Assembly: GCA_002423245.1 (NCBI GenBank)
Contig: DIVD01000013.1
Location: 1-19,196, forward strand
Direction: 5' to 3'
Origin: Rhodobacteraceae bacterium UBA6141
GTDB lineage: Bacteria > Pseudomonadota > Alphaproteobacteria > Rhodobacterales > Rhodobacteraceae
Length of the DNA stretch: 19,196 nucleotides
Below, piece after piece: positions 1 to 6,781 of the stretch. Numbering within the stretch: the stretch's first letter is position 1; the number at the start of each line of letters is the position of its first letter. A program made the position numbers and the translations under genes. A model generated the notes under the pieces. That model was given only the letters and a program-made list of their open reading frames with translations. It searched no databases and had not been told where the DNA came from.

Positions 1-394
1 AGGCAGCGGTCGAGCCCCGAGCGCGAGACATCCGGATCCAGGAACTCCCGCAGCGAGCCTTGTGCGCCATTGGTTCAAGCACAATGGCGAGCGCCAGCAG
101 ATCGTCGAGCGAGACCAGCAGGGTCTTGCGCAGCGCCACCGCCACCGCCTCCTGCGCAGGGGTCAGGGTCGTTTGCAGCCGATGCGGCCTGTGGCTGCGA
201 TCATGCACGCTGTCGCGCTTGCGCCATTTGCAGATCGTCTGCGCATTCGGCAGGAAAACGATCCCCCGGATCGTTTTCTGGTCCGCCTCATCCCCAAAGC
301 GCTCGGCCAGCACCGTCCCGACCTCGTCACTCGTCTGGATCGCCGCGCGCACCTTGGGTGTCGTCGTAGCTTGGCTGTGAAGATGGATCAGCAT
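1..394 (-). pseudogene. IS481-family transposase, N-terminal part, frame disrupted
   Basis: Reading from the ATG at 394, the product begins MLIHLHSQATTTPKVRAAIQ and continues with KWRKRDSV, LQTTLTPAQEA and LDDLLA, all recognisable as the helix-turn-helix region of IS481-family transposases. Compared with the family as I remember it, two stretches look inserted. One lies after LAERFG and contains an inverted repeat (GAAAACGATCC arms, 254-278). One lies after LDDLLA and contains CGCCATTG / CAATGGCG (65-89). The first keeps frame. After the second, the expected REFLDPDVSRSGLDRCL lies in another frame, so the original frame is lost. The catalytic core is outside the window. This copy keeps the EAVAVALRK repeat that the right-hand copy has shortened. 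Confidence 0.75.
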
Positions 395-486
395 GGTCGC
401 TCTCCGTCCCGAATACCCCTCAGGACTGATCTCGCCATGAAAAGCGCAGAGCGACGAGGGGAAATGTGAACATCCGGGATGGAACA
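1..486 (-). mobile_element. IS481-family insertion sequence, left copy (5' part, runs off window)
   Basis: The element reads leftwards off the window edge. Its outer end is taken at 486, where the reverse strand begins TGTTCCATCCCGG. The roughly 100 bases from this end to the transposase start codon are identical to 18671-18770 on the other strand, so there are two copies of the same element facing opposite ways. The shared identity begins a few bases earlier, at TTAAC. The exact IS boundary is therefore uncertain by about five bases, and TTAAC could instead be a shared target preference. Confidence 0.8.
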
Positions 487-489
487 GTT

Positions 490-638
490 AACTCAAGCCA
501 CTGTAGAAATTCCAGCCGATCCAGCACGCGGTTCATATCGGCTGAGTTCTTGCCCACCTCGAAGTGGCGCAACCAAATGAACCGGCTGATGCCGCCATCC
601 ACGGTCTCGGACACCCTTCGGGTCAGAACGCCTGACCG
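490..638 (-). pseudogene. Unidentified minus-strand coding remnant, possibly transposon-derived
   Basis: The minus strand holds an open stretch encoding ISRFIWLRHFEVGKNSADM followed by NRVLDRLEFLQW. It looks like genuine protein: amphipathic, with no stop codon. It has no start and is cut by the IS481 end on one side and an istB remnant on the other. The phrasing resembles part of a large Tn3-type transposase, but I am not sure of that assignment. It is best read as a fragment left by successive insertions. Confidence 0.3.
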
Positions 639-739
639 GCGCCCTGCTCGACCGCCTGACCCACCACGTGAACATCCTTGAGAGGAACGGCGAAAGCTAT
701 CGCCTCGGCCAGAGCAAGGCCCGCCAGGACAAGGCATGA
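632..739 (+). pseudogene. istB: IS21-type istB helper ATPase, C-terminal remnant
   Basis: The frame from 632 reads LTGALLDRLTHHVNIL, then ERNGESYRLGQSKARQDKA and a TGA at 737-739. This is the characteristic C-terminus of IstB, the ATP-binding transposition helper of IS21-family elements. Only about 35 codons remain, with no Walker motifs and no start. Upstream sequence switches to an unrelated minus-strand remnant, so the gene was truncated. The matching IS end follows at 864-917, giving the expected order of istB 3' end and then right terminus. Confidence 0.75.
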
Positions 740-863
740 CCGCCCCCCCGAAATCCAGCCCGTTGGCCCTGACGGGCCAAGGCATCCGGGCAACCGCCAG
801 CTCTGTGACAAGCGTGGTCGCCCGGACGCTGGCGCACACTCATGCGGCATTCATGCCAAACCC

Positions 864-918
864 AAAGTGGCAACATCTTGCGCTGCCCTTTGGCTCATTC
901 TTGCTCTGCCGTTGACAG
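864..918 (+). mobile_element. IS21-type terminal region (end next to istB remnant)
   Basis: Reading inward on the reverse strand this starts TGTCAACGGCAG at 917. It matches 18076-18130 at 48 of 55 positions in inverted orientation. An end starting TGT, about 180 bases after the istB stop, fits the right terminus of an IS21-family element. It cuts directly into an IS5-type transposase remnant, whose frame stops at this point. Confidence 0.65.
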
Positions 919-1111
919 AGCGACCACCGCCGCGTCCGACAGCCGGTAGGCGTGCTGCAGATGCAGCAGCCCCGCCACCAGCCGCGGATCTGTCGCCGGC
1001 CCATTCGCGCTCGAACACCTCCCGGTCGATCAGCGCCGCCAGCTTCACCAGCGCGTGCCGCCGGTCGATCATCTCGACCAGCGGCGACCGCATCAGATCA
1101 TCCTGTTCCAA
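918..1111 (-). pseudogene. IS5-type transposase, N-terminal remnant
   Basis: From the ATG at 1111 the minus strand encodes MEQDDLMRSPLVEMIDRRHA, then LVKLAALIDREVFEREWAG. It then continues in a different frame as PATDPRLVAGLLHLQHAY and RLSDAAVVA. Together these follow the N-terminal DUF772-like region of IS5-family transposases. The frame change after EREWAG, with several expected residues missing, indicates a small internal deletion. The 3' part is absent because the IS21-type end abuts at 917/918. Coding-like sequence may continue upstream of 1111 towards the stop of the DUF35 gene at 1165. The gene is dead. Confidence 0.7.
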
Positions 1112-1164
1112 AGGGCGCGGGCGATGCTTGATGCGGCGCGAATCCTTGGCAAGGCCCGGGGGCG

Positions 1165-1602
1165 CTACTTCACCTTCCAGTGGACCAGCGCGTAGGGGGG
1201 CGTGCCATCGGGGTGCTGCTCGAACACCGCCTCGACTTCGGCGCCGATGTGGATCTCCTGCATGGGGTCACCGACAAGGTTGCCCAACATCCGGACATTT
1301 CCCGCCTGCGGCAGTTCCACGAGCGCAGCGATATAGGGCCCGTGGTCCTTGAGCGCGGGGTGGACGGGGTGCCAGAGCCGCGTCCAGGAAAAGATCCGCC
1401 CCTTGGGCGCGATTGCCACCCATTCCAAGTCGAAGGACAGGCAGTTATGGCAAAGCCACTCCGGCCCCCATTGCCAAGTGCCGCAATGCTTGCAGCGCTG
1501 CACCCGCAATTCGCCCTTCAGCGTACCTTCCCAATAAGGCAGGTCGAGATTGTCGTTCTCGACGACCGGGGTCGGCATATCCTTGGGAAGATAATATTTC
1601 AC
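1165..1602 (-). CDS. DUF35 zinc-ribbon/OB-fold protein, partner of the adjacent thiolase-fold protein
   Basis: A 145-residue protein. The N-terminal part carries a zinc ribbon with C37, C40, C51 and C54 (CKHCG and CHNC), followed by an OB-fold, the usual DUF35 layout. DUF35 proteins bind thiolase-superfamily partners. In the ChsH2-Ltp2 steroid aldolase the DUF35 domain is needed to assemble the active enzyme. The start chosen is GTG at 1602, preceded by GGAGGAAACGCT. It overlaps the stop of the upstream thiolase-like gene in GTGA (1599-1602), indicating translational coupling. The longer reading frame back to 1758 runs inside the upstream gene and has no family character. The specific substrate is unknown. 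Confidence 0.9.
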   Translation of the reverse strand: MKYYLPKDMPTPVVENDNLDLPYWEGTLKGELRVQRCKHCGTWQWGPEWLCHNCLSFDLEWVAIAPKGRIFSWTRLWHPVHPALKDHGPYIAALVELPQAGNVRMLGNLVGDPMQEIHIGAEVEAVFEQHPDGTPPYALVHWKVK

Positions 1603-2780
1603 AGCGTTTCCTCCGAACCGAAGACAAGACTCGTGACCGGGCTGACCATTGGCCCGGCGATGACGGCGGCAGTCTTGGCCCCCTCCACCTGCGAATCGGC
1701 GGTTCCGCGAAGCTGGCGCACGGCCTCGACCTGCAGTTCCAGCCCGTGCATGTAGCAATGCGCGAGGTTCCCGCCGCTGGTGTTGAGCGGCATCTTGCCC
1801 TTGCCCACGATCAGGTTGTCGAGCGTGAGGAAGTCATTGGCCTCCTCGGGCTTGAAGAAGCCGTGCTCGGCCAGCGCCATCAGCACGCCGCCGGTGAAGT
1901 TCTCGTAGGACTGGACCACGTCCATGTCTTGGGGCCCGAGCTTTGCCATGTCCCACAGGTGCTTGGCCACCGGCCCGAAGTTGGCCGAGGCGTAGTTCGG
2001 CATGTTGTAGCCGCGCGCTGCCGTGCGGTGATCCGACCCCTGCGCTTGCGAGAGCAGATAGACGGGCTTTTGCTTCATGTCGCGGGCACGTTCTGCTGAC
2101 ATCAGAATCAGCGCCGCGGCACCGTCGTTCTCCATGCAGCAATCGTAGAGCTTGAAGGGTTCCGCGATCCAGCGCGCGGTCTCGTAGCGCTCGTCTGTAA
2201 GCTCCACCCCACGCATGACCGCGCGCGGATTCGACTGGGCATGGTGATAAGATGCCTGCGCGATCGCCTTGAGCGCATCGCGACCGACCCCGTGGTCATG
2301 CATGTAGCGCGTGACTTTCATGGCAAACCGCTGCGCCGGCGCGATCACCCCGTAGGGGGACGAGAGCGCCATGTCGCCCGAGACGGTGCCCCCGGCCGCG
2401 GCCTGGCCGAATCGGCGGAACTGGCCCTGGGCCAGCGAGCGGTAGACGACCACGACATCGGCCAGTCCGGCGATGATCGCCGCCGCGCCGTTGCCGACCG
2501 CGCCCGCGCCGCCACCGCCGCCGCCGCCCCATTGCAGGTTCGAGAAGCGCAGCTCGGGCGTGCCGAGGGCCGCCGCGAGGCGCGAGGGGTCGCTGCGCTC
2601 ATCGGCGTAGGAGGCAAAGCTGTCAATCTCTTTCGGGTTGATCCCGGCGTCCTCGGCCGCGGCCAGGATCGCCATCAGCGCCATCTTGAATTCGGGGTCC
2701 GGCGACTTGCCGTGCTTGTAGTAGTCGGTCTCACCGATGCCGACCACCGCGACCTTGCCGCGAAGGCTTCGTTCTGTCAT
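1599..2780 (-). CDS. Thiolase-superfamily protein, likely Ltp2-like retro-aldolase
   Basis: 393 residues with thiolase-superfamily architecture (SCP-2/lipid-transfer thiolase type). At the position where true thiolases carry the nucleophilic cysteine, within residues 84-91, there is only a glycine run (WGGGGGGG). NTSGGNLAHCYMHG (333-346) and QSYENF (290-295) supply tyrosines 292 and 343. A cysteine-less thiolase fold next to a DUF35 gene is the pattern of Ltp2-ChsH2, which cleaves tertiary beta-hydroxyacyl-CoAs by retro-aldol chemistry. That function is inferred here by analogy. Start MTERSLRG at 2780 is preferred, with AAGGA upstream; an in-frame ATG at 2798 is possible. Its 3' end overlaps the DUF35 gene. 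An acetyl-CoA acetyltransferase label would be misleading. Confidence 0.85.
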   Translation of the reverse strand: MTERSLRGKVAVVGIGETDYYKHGKSPDPEFKMALMAILAAAEDAGINPKEIDSFASYADERSDPSRLAAALGTPELRFSNLQWGGGGGGGAGAVGNGAAAIIAGLADVVVVYRSLAQGQFRRFGQAAAGGTVSGDMALSSPYGVIAPAQRFAMKVTRYMHDHGVGRDALKAIAQASYHHAQSNPRAVMRGVELTDERYETARWIAEPFKLYDCCMENDGAAALILMSAERARDMKQKPVYLLSQAQGSDHRTAARGYNMPNYASANFGPVAKHLWDMAKLGPQDMDVVQSYENFTGGVLMALAEHGFFKPEEANDFLTLDNLIVGKGKMPLNTSGGNLAHCYMHGLELQVEAVRQLRGTADSQVEGAKTAAVIAGPMVSPVTSLVFGSEETL

Positions 2781-2857
2781 GGTTTTTCCGTCCTTCATCC
2801 TATGTTTGCTTTAGTCGTTGTTGCGCTCCGTGCGCGCGTTCCCAAGTCGCTCCGCTA

Positions 2858-3697
2858 CTACTTCATCTCCTGTGCCAGTGGCCGGACACGCTGCGCCATT
2901 TCGACCAGGGCTCGACCGATCTGCTCGCCGCGCTCGTCGGAATACAGGCCTGAGAAGAGGGTCGCCGTGCAGATCAGAAGCGGTGCGCCGCGCTTGTCGG
3001 TGATCGGCGCCGAGATGGAGTGCAGGCCGTTTACGAAATCGCCGGTGTCGAGCGTCCAGCCTCGCGCGCGCCCGATCAGAACCTCCTGATAATATTTGTC
3101 AAAGCTCAGAGGGCGGATCCAGCGGATCTCGTTGAAGTAGTTCTGGAGCTCGTCCTGAGTGAGATTGAGTGAACTCGCCATGGCCCGACCGGTCGAGCCG
3201 ACCAGCAGCGGCAGGCGCTGGCCCAATGTCATGTGCACACGCGTTTGGCGGGGGCTCGACGTGATCATGATGAGGAGCATCCGCGTATTGGACACCCGTC
3301 GCCACAGCGACATCGTAACGTCTAGGGCGTCGGATATCTCCTGCATTGCGAGGCTGATGTCCGAGATGTTGTGCCCCATGATCGCGTTGCTCGAGGCAAG
3401 GTCCAAGAGTCCGTAGCCCAGCCGGTAGAGCTTGGTGCTGGAGTCGTAGCGGACCAACTTTTCGGCTGCGAGCGTTTGGAGAATATTGAAGCAGGTGCTG
3501 GTGTTCAGCCCCAGGTCATTGGCGATCTGGCTACCGCGCATTGCGCCTTTGGCCTTTGACAGAAGTCGCAGGATGCGCACCGCACTCACAACCGCGCCGA
3601 CGGGCTTGCCCACCAGCACTTGAACCATAGCATCGTCCGCTTGCCGAGAGGCCGACAGGGCGGCGGAGCCGCCGTCACAGGCATTGCAGTTATCCAT
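2858..3697 (-). CDS. IclR-family transcriptional regulator
   Basis: 279 residues. A winged helix-turn-helix lies at about 36-93 (VVSAVRILRLLSKAK, GSQIANDLGLNTSTCFNIL). It is followed by the IclR effector-binding domain, including DTGDFVNGLHSISAPI. A roughly 30-residue N-terminal extension with two cysteines (CNAC) precedes the helix-turn-helix and looks unstructured. The start at 3697 has only a weak purine-rich site upstream; the internal methionine at residue 24 is an alternative. IclR proteins usually control adjacent catabolic operons in response to an aromatic or aliphatic acid. Here the gene sits inside the minus-strand run, between the reductase and thiolase-like genes, so it probably regulates the divergent region at 5268-5465 and itself. 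That target is inferred. Confidence 0.92.
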   Translation of the reverse strand: MDNCNACDGGSAALSASRQADDAMVQVLVGKPVGAVVSAVRILRLLSKAKGAMRGSQIANDLGLNTSTCFNILQTLAAEKLVRYDSSTKLYRLGYGLLDLASSNAIMGHNISDISLAMQEISDALDVTMSLWRRVSNTRMLLIMITSSPRQTRVHMTLGQRLPLLVGSTGRAMASSLNLTQDELQNYFNEIRWIRPLSFDKYYQEVLIGRARGWTLDTGDFVNGLHSISAPITDKRGAPLLICTATLFSGLYSDERGEQIGRALVEMAQRVRPLAQEMK

Positions 3698-3769
3698 GAT
3701 CTTTTCTGCCGTTCTGGAAGTTGCGCAGGTGTTCCAAGGTCTTTCGCAGGGGGGGCAATCGTCGGCGGG

Positions 3770-4861
3770 TTAATAGAAAGTGTCGCAAAGGATGTTTCCG
3801 GCGGGCAGCTTCGCTTCGAGCAGCAGGACCCGCTGCACCGCCTGGATCATCGGCGGCGGGCCCGCGACATAGGCCATGAGATTCGCGTGATGGCCCGCCA
3901 TCGCCGTGTGCATCACGTCATGGGCGAAACCCTGCATCACCTCGACTCCGGGCACGGTCCAGCCTTCGGGCGGAACCGTGCCCTCGTCGGACAAGGCGAT
4001 GATGATCCGCAGGCCCGGTCCTGCGGTCTCGGCCATCGCGCCGAGCCGGGCCAGGCTCGCAAGATCGGAGGGCCGACGGAGGCCGACCACCAGAATCCCG
4101 CGATGGGTGCTGAAATGACCCGCCAATGTCGCCCCGCCCATGACCGAGAGCCCGAACGAGAGGCCCGAGCCGCCGGCCACGCAGATCAGGTCCCGCCCGC
4201 ATCCCGGGTCGAAGATCGCATGGCCCAATGGACCGAACATCTCCAGCCTGCTGCCCGGCGCATTGCGGGCAAACAGAAACTCGGTCGCTGGACCGCCAAG
4301 CTTGCGCTTGACCACGAGCAGCACGCGGTCGCTTCCCGTGTCCGGAGAGGGTGCAGCGAAACTGAAAGCGCGGCCGCCCACGATGCCAGGGAAGTAGAAC
4401 AGCCCGAACTGCCCCGCCGCGTAGCGGATCGGTCGGTCGAGTCCCAATTCGACTTCGATCAAGTCGTCGCCGATCGGATCAATCCGCAAGACGCGTGCGT
4501 CGAAGCGCCCGGGCCGAGTCCCGGGCGGGGAGATCGCTCCACTTGCTCCGCCCAGCGTCAGTTCCAGCGTTCCATGGTTGCCCGGCGCTTCGGCGGCACA
4601 CTGACAGAGCAGCGCGTCATCCGCCCTATGCTTTTTTCCGTAGGCCGGCGCCTCGGGCCAGAGCGTTTCGACGCGGCCCGAGATCACCCGGGCCTTGCAC
4701 AGCCCACAACTGCCCGAACCACAGCTGTAGGGCACGTCCGCACCCTGGCGCAGCGCCGCCTCAAGCAAGGTCTCGCCGGGCGCGGCCGTGAACGTGGCGG
4801 TTCCGCTCCGCCCCGTCACATTGACGGTCACCGCCTGCCGATTGGCTGCACTTGTCAGCAT
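3770..4861 (-). CDS. Ferredoxin-type NAD(P)H reductase (2Fe-2S, FAD, NAD domains)
   Basis: 363 residues. An N-terminal plant-type [2Fe-2S] domain has C47, C52, C55 and C86 (YSCGSGSCGLCKARV, then LLCQC). An FAD-binding domain with RAFSFAA (164-170) follows, then an NAD-binding domain with GGSGLSFG (230-237) and the usual C-terminal CDTFY. This is the single-chain reductase layout of TmoF, phenol hydroxylase and xylene monooxygenase systems, which pass electrons from NAD(P)H to a ferredoxin or hydroxylase. The start at 4861 is supported by GGGAG 6 bases upstream; longer readings overlap the Rieske gene and lack homology. It lies 70 bases downstream of the Rieske ferredoxin gene and presumably reduces it for the divergently transcribed P450. 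Confidence 0.93.
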   Translation of the reverse strand: MLTSAANRQAVTVNVTGRSGTATFTAAPGETLLEAALRQGADVPYSCGSGSCGLCKARVISGRVETLWPEAPAYGKKHRADDALLCQCAAEAPGNHGTLELTLGGASGAISPPGTRPGRFDARVLRIDPIGDDLIEVELGLDRPIRYAAGQFGLFYFPGIVGGRAFSFAAPSPDTGSDRVLLVVKRKLGGPATEFLFARNAPGSRLEMFGPLGHAIFDPGCGRDLICVAGGSGLSFGLSVMGGATLAGHFSTHRGILVVGLRRPSDLASLARLGAMAETAGPGLRIIIALSDEGTVPPEGWTVPGVEVMQGFAHDVMHTAMAGHHANLMAYVAGPPPMIQAVQRVLLLEAKLPAGNILCDTFY

Positions 4862-4931
4862 CTGCTTCTCCCTCAGCTCGGTGATCGGCCGCGTGGTCGG
4901 GGCCCGATCATTCGCCTGCCTCTTTGTGCAA

Positions 4932-5267
4932 TCAGTCTTCCATGTAGCTGTATTTATGTTCCTGCTCGAACCAGATGTAGATTTGACCGTCCTCTTCCTT
5001 TGTCGGGTAGGTCTTGATCGCCTCCTCGGCCATGCCCGTGGGCTCTCCGGTTTCCATGTCCCACTGCCAGAGGTGCTGCATGCAGGTGATGAGCTTTCCG
5101 TCGCAGGTCCCGAAGGAGAGCTGGGCCTCCATGTGCGGGCAGAGCGCCGGATAGGCATAAAAGCCCGAAGCATTGCGGGCGATTAGAATCCCGACGCCAT
5201 CAATCTCGAACTCCTTCATGTCGTTCTCGAGAACGGCATGCGCGTCCTTCACCAACTTCCACGTCAT
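4932..5267 (-). CDS. Rieske-type [2Fe-2S] ferredoxin (TmoC-like)
   Basis: 111 residues, a complete soluble Rieske ferredoxin. The cluster ligands are C43 and H45 (CPHMEAQLSFG) and C62 and H65 (ITCMQHLWQWD). The spacing and the context LCPHMEAQLS...ITC..HLW closely follow TmoC, the ferredoxin of toluene 4-monooxygenase. It is the first gene of the minus-strand run and is followed by a TmoF-like reductase. No diiron hydroxylase or Rieske oxygenase alpha subunit is present in the window. The nearest oxygenase is the divergent P450, so this protein is the likely electron donor to that P450. That pairing is inferred from position. Confidence 0.93.
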   Translation of the reverse strand: MTWKLVKDAHAVLENDMKEFEIDGVGILIARNASGFYAYPALCPHMEAQLSFGTCDGKLITCMQHLWQWDMETGEPTGMAEEAIKTYPTKEEDGQIYIWFEQEHKYSYMED

Positions 5268-5465
5268 CTTGTTCCTTTCTCCGGACTGACCTGGTCAGTC
5301 CGCATCGGTGTTCAACATCAGCACAATGGTCGGCGCGGCCTGCCACCTCTCCGCTCGGAGGCGAGAATGGCGGCGCGGTCCGCAGTCGAAAGCAACTTGA
5401 CAAAACTTTGAGGCTAGGACAACGTTTAATCTCATAGGAGAGTGAAATTCTCGTGGGAGGAAAAA
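5268..5465. promoter_or_regulatory. Divergent promoter/control region between Rieske and P450 operons
   Basis: 198 bases separate the two divergent start codons, so both operons are probably controlled from here. A TTGACA at 5397-5402 points toward the P450, but no convincing -10 sits at 16-18 bases; TTTAAT at 5425-5430 is too far away. The P450 ribosome binding site GGGAGG (5455-5460) lies 5 bases before its ATG. I could not settle a minus-strand promoter by eye. Confidence 0.55.
5282..5302. promoter_or_regulatory. Perfect 21-bp palindrome, candidate operator
   Basis: Arms CGGACTGACC and GGTCAGTCCG flank a single central T with no mismatch. The site lies 15 bases upstream of the Rieske ferredoxin start, within the only divergent intergenic region. 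This is the expected form and position of a dimeric repressor or activator site, and the IclR protein encoded 1.6 kb away is the obvious candidate ligand. It could alternatively act as a hairpin in the Rieske mRNA leader. Confidence 0.6.
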
Positions 5466-6695
5466 ATGGACAACCGTATCGATCTGTTCGACCCAGGGTA
5501 TCTTGCGAATCCCTATCCCGTGCTGAAGCGCCTCAGGGAGGAGATGCCGGTCTATTGGGACGATCAGGTGAAGGGATGGGTTGTAACGCGCCACGCGGAT
5601 GTGAAGAATATTCTGGGCCGCGCGAACGATTTCTCGAACTCGCGCATCCGGCCGTTCCTCGACCACATGCGTCGGCGGGGCCTTAACGAACTCGCCGAGG
5701 TGGGTGAATCGGTCGCCGAATGGGTGGTGTTCCTCGACAAGCCGCCCCACACCAAGGTCCGGATGGTGCTGAACCAAGCCTTCCTGCCGGCGATCCCGGG
5801 GATGGAGGGCTTCGTCCGCGACAAGGTGAACAAGCTGCTCGACGGGCTCGAGGCGCGCGATCACTTCAACCTGCTCGAGGACTTCGCGGTGCCGCTGCCG
5901 ACGGCGGTGATCGTGGCGATGTTCGGCCTGCCCTCGGAAGACGCCGAGATGATCAAGCACTGGTCCGATGAACTGGCCGCCTTCATCGGCGGAGCCCGGC
6001 TCGACCCCAAGCGGGCCGAACGCTCGACCGAGGCGATCCGCGAGATGCGCAAGTATTTCACCGCCGCGATCGATGAGCGCAAGAAGAACCGCGGCACCGA
6101 CGTGATCTCGCGGCTGATCGACTTCAGCGAAGCCCAGCCCGAGCCGCTGACCGACGAGCAGATCCTTCAGACCTGCACGATCCTGATCTTCGCCGGCCAC
6201 GAAACCACCACCGACCTGATCGGGACCGGCATCTACAACCTGCTGCGCAACCCCGACCAGCTGAAGCTGCTGCAGGAACACCCCGAATACATCGAGAACG
6301 CGATCGAGGAGCTGCTGCGCTTCGACAATCCGGCGGCCTGCCTGGTGCGGGTGTCGCTGGTGGATGCCGAGATCGGCGGCCAGCAGATCAAGGCGGGCGA
6401 CCGGCTGTTCTGCATGATCCTCGCCACCAACCGCGATCCTTCGGTCTTTGCCGAGCCCGACAAGCTGGACGTGACGCGCAAGGCCAAGGGCTCGCTGCAC
6501 TTCGGCTATGGCGTGCACCTCTGCCTCGGGGCGCCGCTGGCCCGGCTCGAGGGGCGGGTCGCGATCACCGAGTTCCTCAAGCGCTACGGCGCGGTGCAGC
6601 TCACCGACACTCCGCCCTCGTGGCGCGAGGCCTATGTGGTGCGCGGCGTGAGCTCGCTCGAGCTGCGCAACCCGCAGGCGATCGCGGCCGAGTGA
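5466..6695 (+). CDS. Cytochrome P450 monooxygenase
   Basis: 409 residues, a soluble bacterial class P450 without a membrane anchor. The I-helix oxygen-activation motif AGHETT is at 243-248, the K-helix ExxR lies in EELLRF, and the haem-binding loop FGYGVHLCLGAPLAR has the ligand cysteine at 353. The start at 5466 is fixed by GGGAGG five bases upstream; an in-frame ATG at 5442 has no such site. It should hydroxylate an aliphatic or alicyclic carbon using two electrons delivered by a ferredoxin. It is the first gene of the plus-strand operon. The first 84 or so codons end in A/T about a quarter of the time, and the rest far less often (see findings). The CYP family and substrate cannot be assigned by eye. 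Confidence 0.96.
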   Translation: MDNRIDLFDPGYLANPYPVLKRLREEMPVYWDDQVKGWVVTRHADVKNILGRANDFSNSRIRPFLDHMRRRGLNELAEVGESVAEWVVFLDKPPHTKVRMVLNQAFLPAIPGMEGFVRDKVNKLLDGLEARDHFNLLEDFAVPLPTAVIVAMFGLPSEDAEMIKHWSDELAAFIGGARLDPKRAERSTEAIREMRKYFTAAIDERKKNRGTDVISRLIDFSEAQPEPLTDEQILQTCTILIFAGHETTTDLIGTGIYNLLRNPDQLKLLQEHPEYIENAIEELLRFDNPAACLVRVSLVDAEIGGQQIKAGDRLFCMILATNRDPSVFAEPDKLDVTRKAKGSLHFGYGVHLCLGAPLARLEGRVAITEFLKRYGAVQLTDTPPSWREAYVVRGVSSLELRNPQAIAAE

Positions 6696-6711
6696 TCCCC
6701 CGGCATGGCCC

Positions 6712-6744
6712 CCCCGCTCCCGCGGATGATCCGCGGGGGCGGGG
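6712..6744 (+). other. Strong intercistronic hairpin after the P450 gene
   Basis: CCCGCGGAT and ATCCGCGGG form a perfect inverted repeat around one base, and the pairing extends outward through a T-G wobble into CCCCGC/GCGGGG. It lies 17 bases past the P450 stop. The following bases (GCTTTGCCTTT) are not a true U tract, so it is more likely an mRNA-stabilising or attenuating structure than a full terminator. Confidence 0.6.
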
Positions 6745-6781
6745 CGGCTTTGCCTTTCCCAATTCCGATACCGAGGTGGAC

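Noticed and set aside
621..637. GGTCAG-AACGC-CTGACC inverted repeat, resembling half of the 5282-5302 palindrome
   Set aside because: It lies at the junction of two transposon remnants, shares only six bases per arm with different spacing, and serves no visible gene.
3620..5017. A 465-codon plus-strand frame opposite the reductase and Rieske genes
   Set aside because: No recognisable domain; it mirrors the reductase coding sequence, whose cofactor motifs are clear.
5397..5430. TTGACA followed by TTTAAT as a sigma-70 promoter for the P450 operon
   Set aside because: The spacing is 22 bases, too long for a standard promoter, and no better -10 stands at 16-18 bases. It is kept only as a weak hint within the control region.
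6712..6744. Rho-independent terminator separating the P450 from the rest of the operon
   Set aside because: The stem is strong but the following bases are GC-rich with only short T runs, so a true terminator is not supported.
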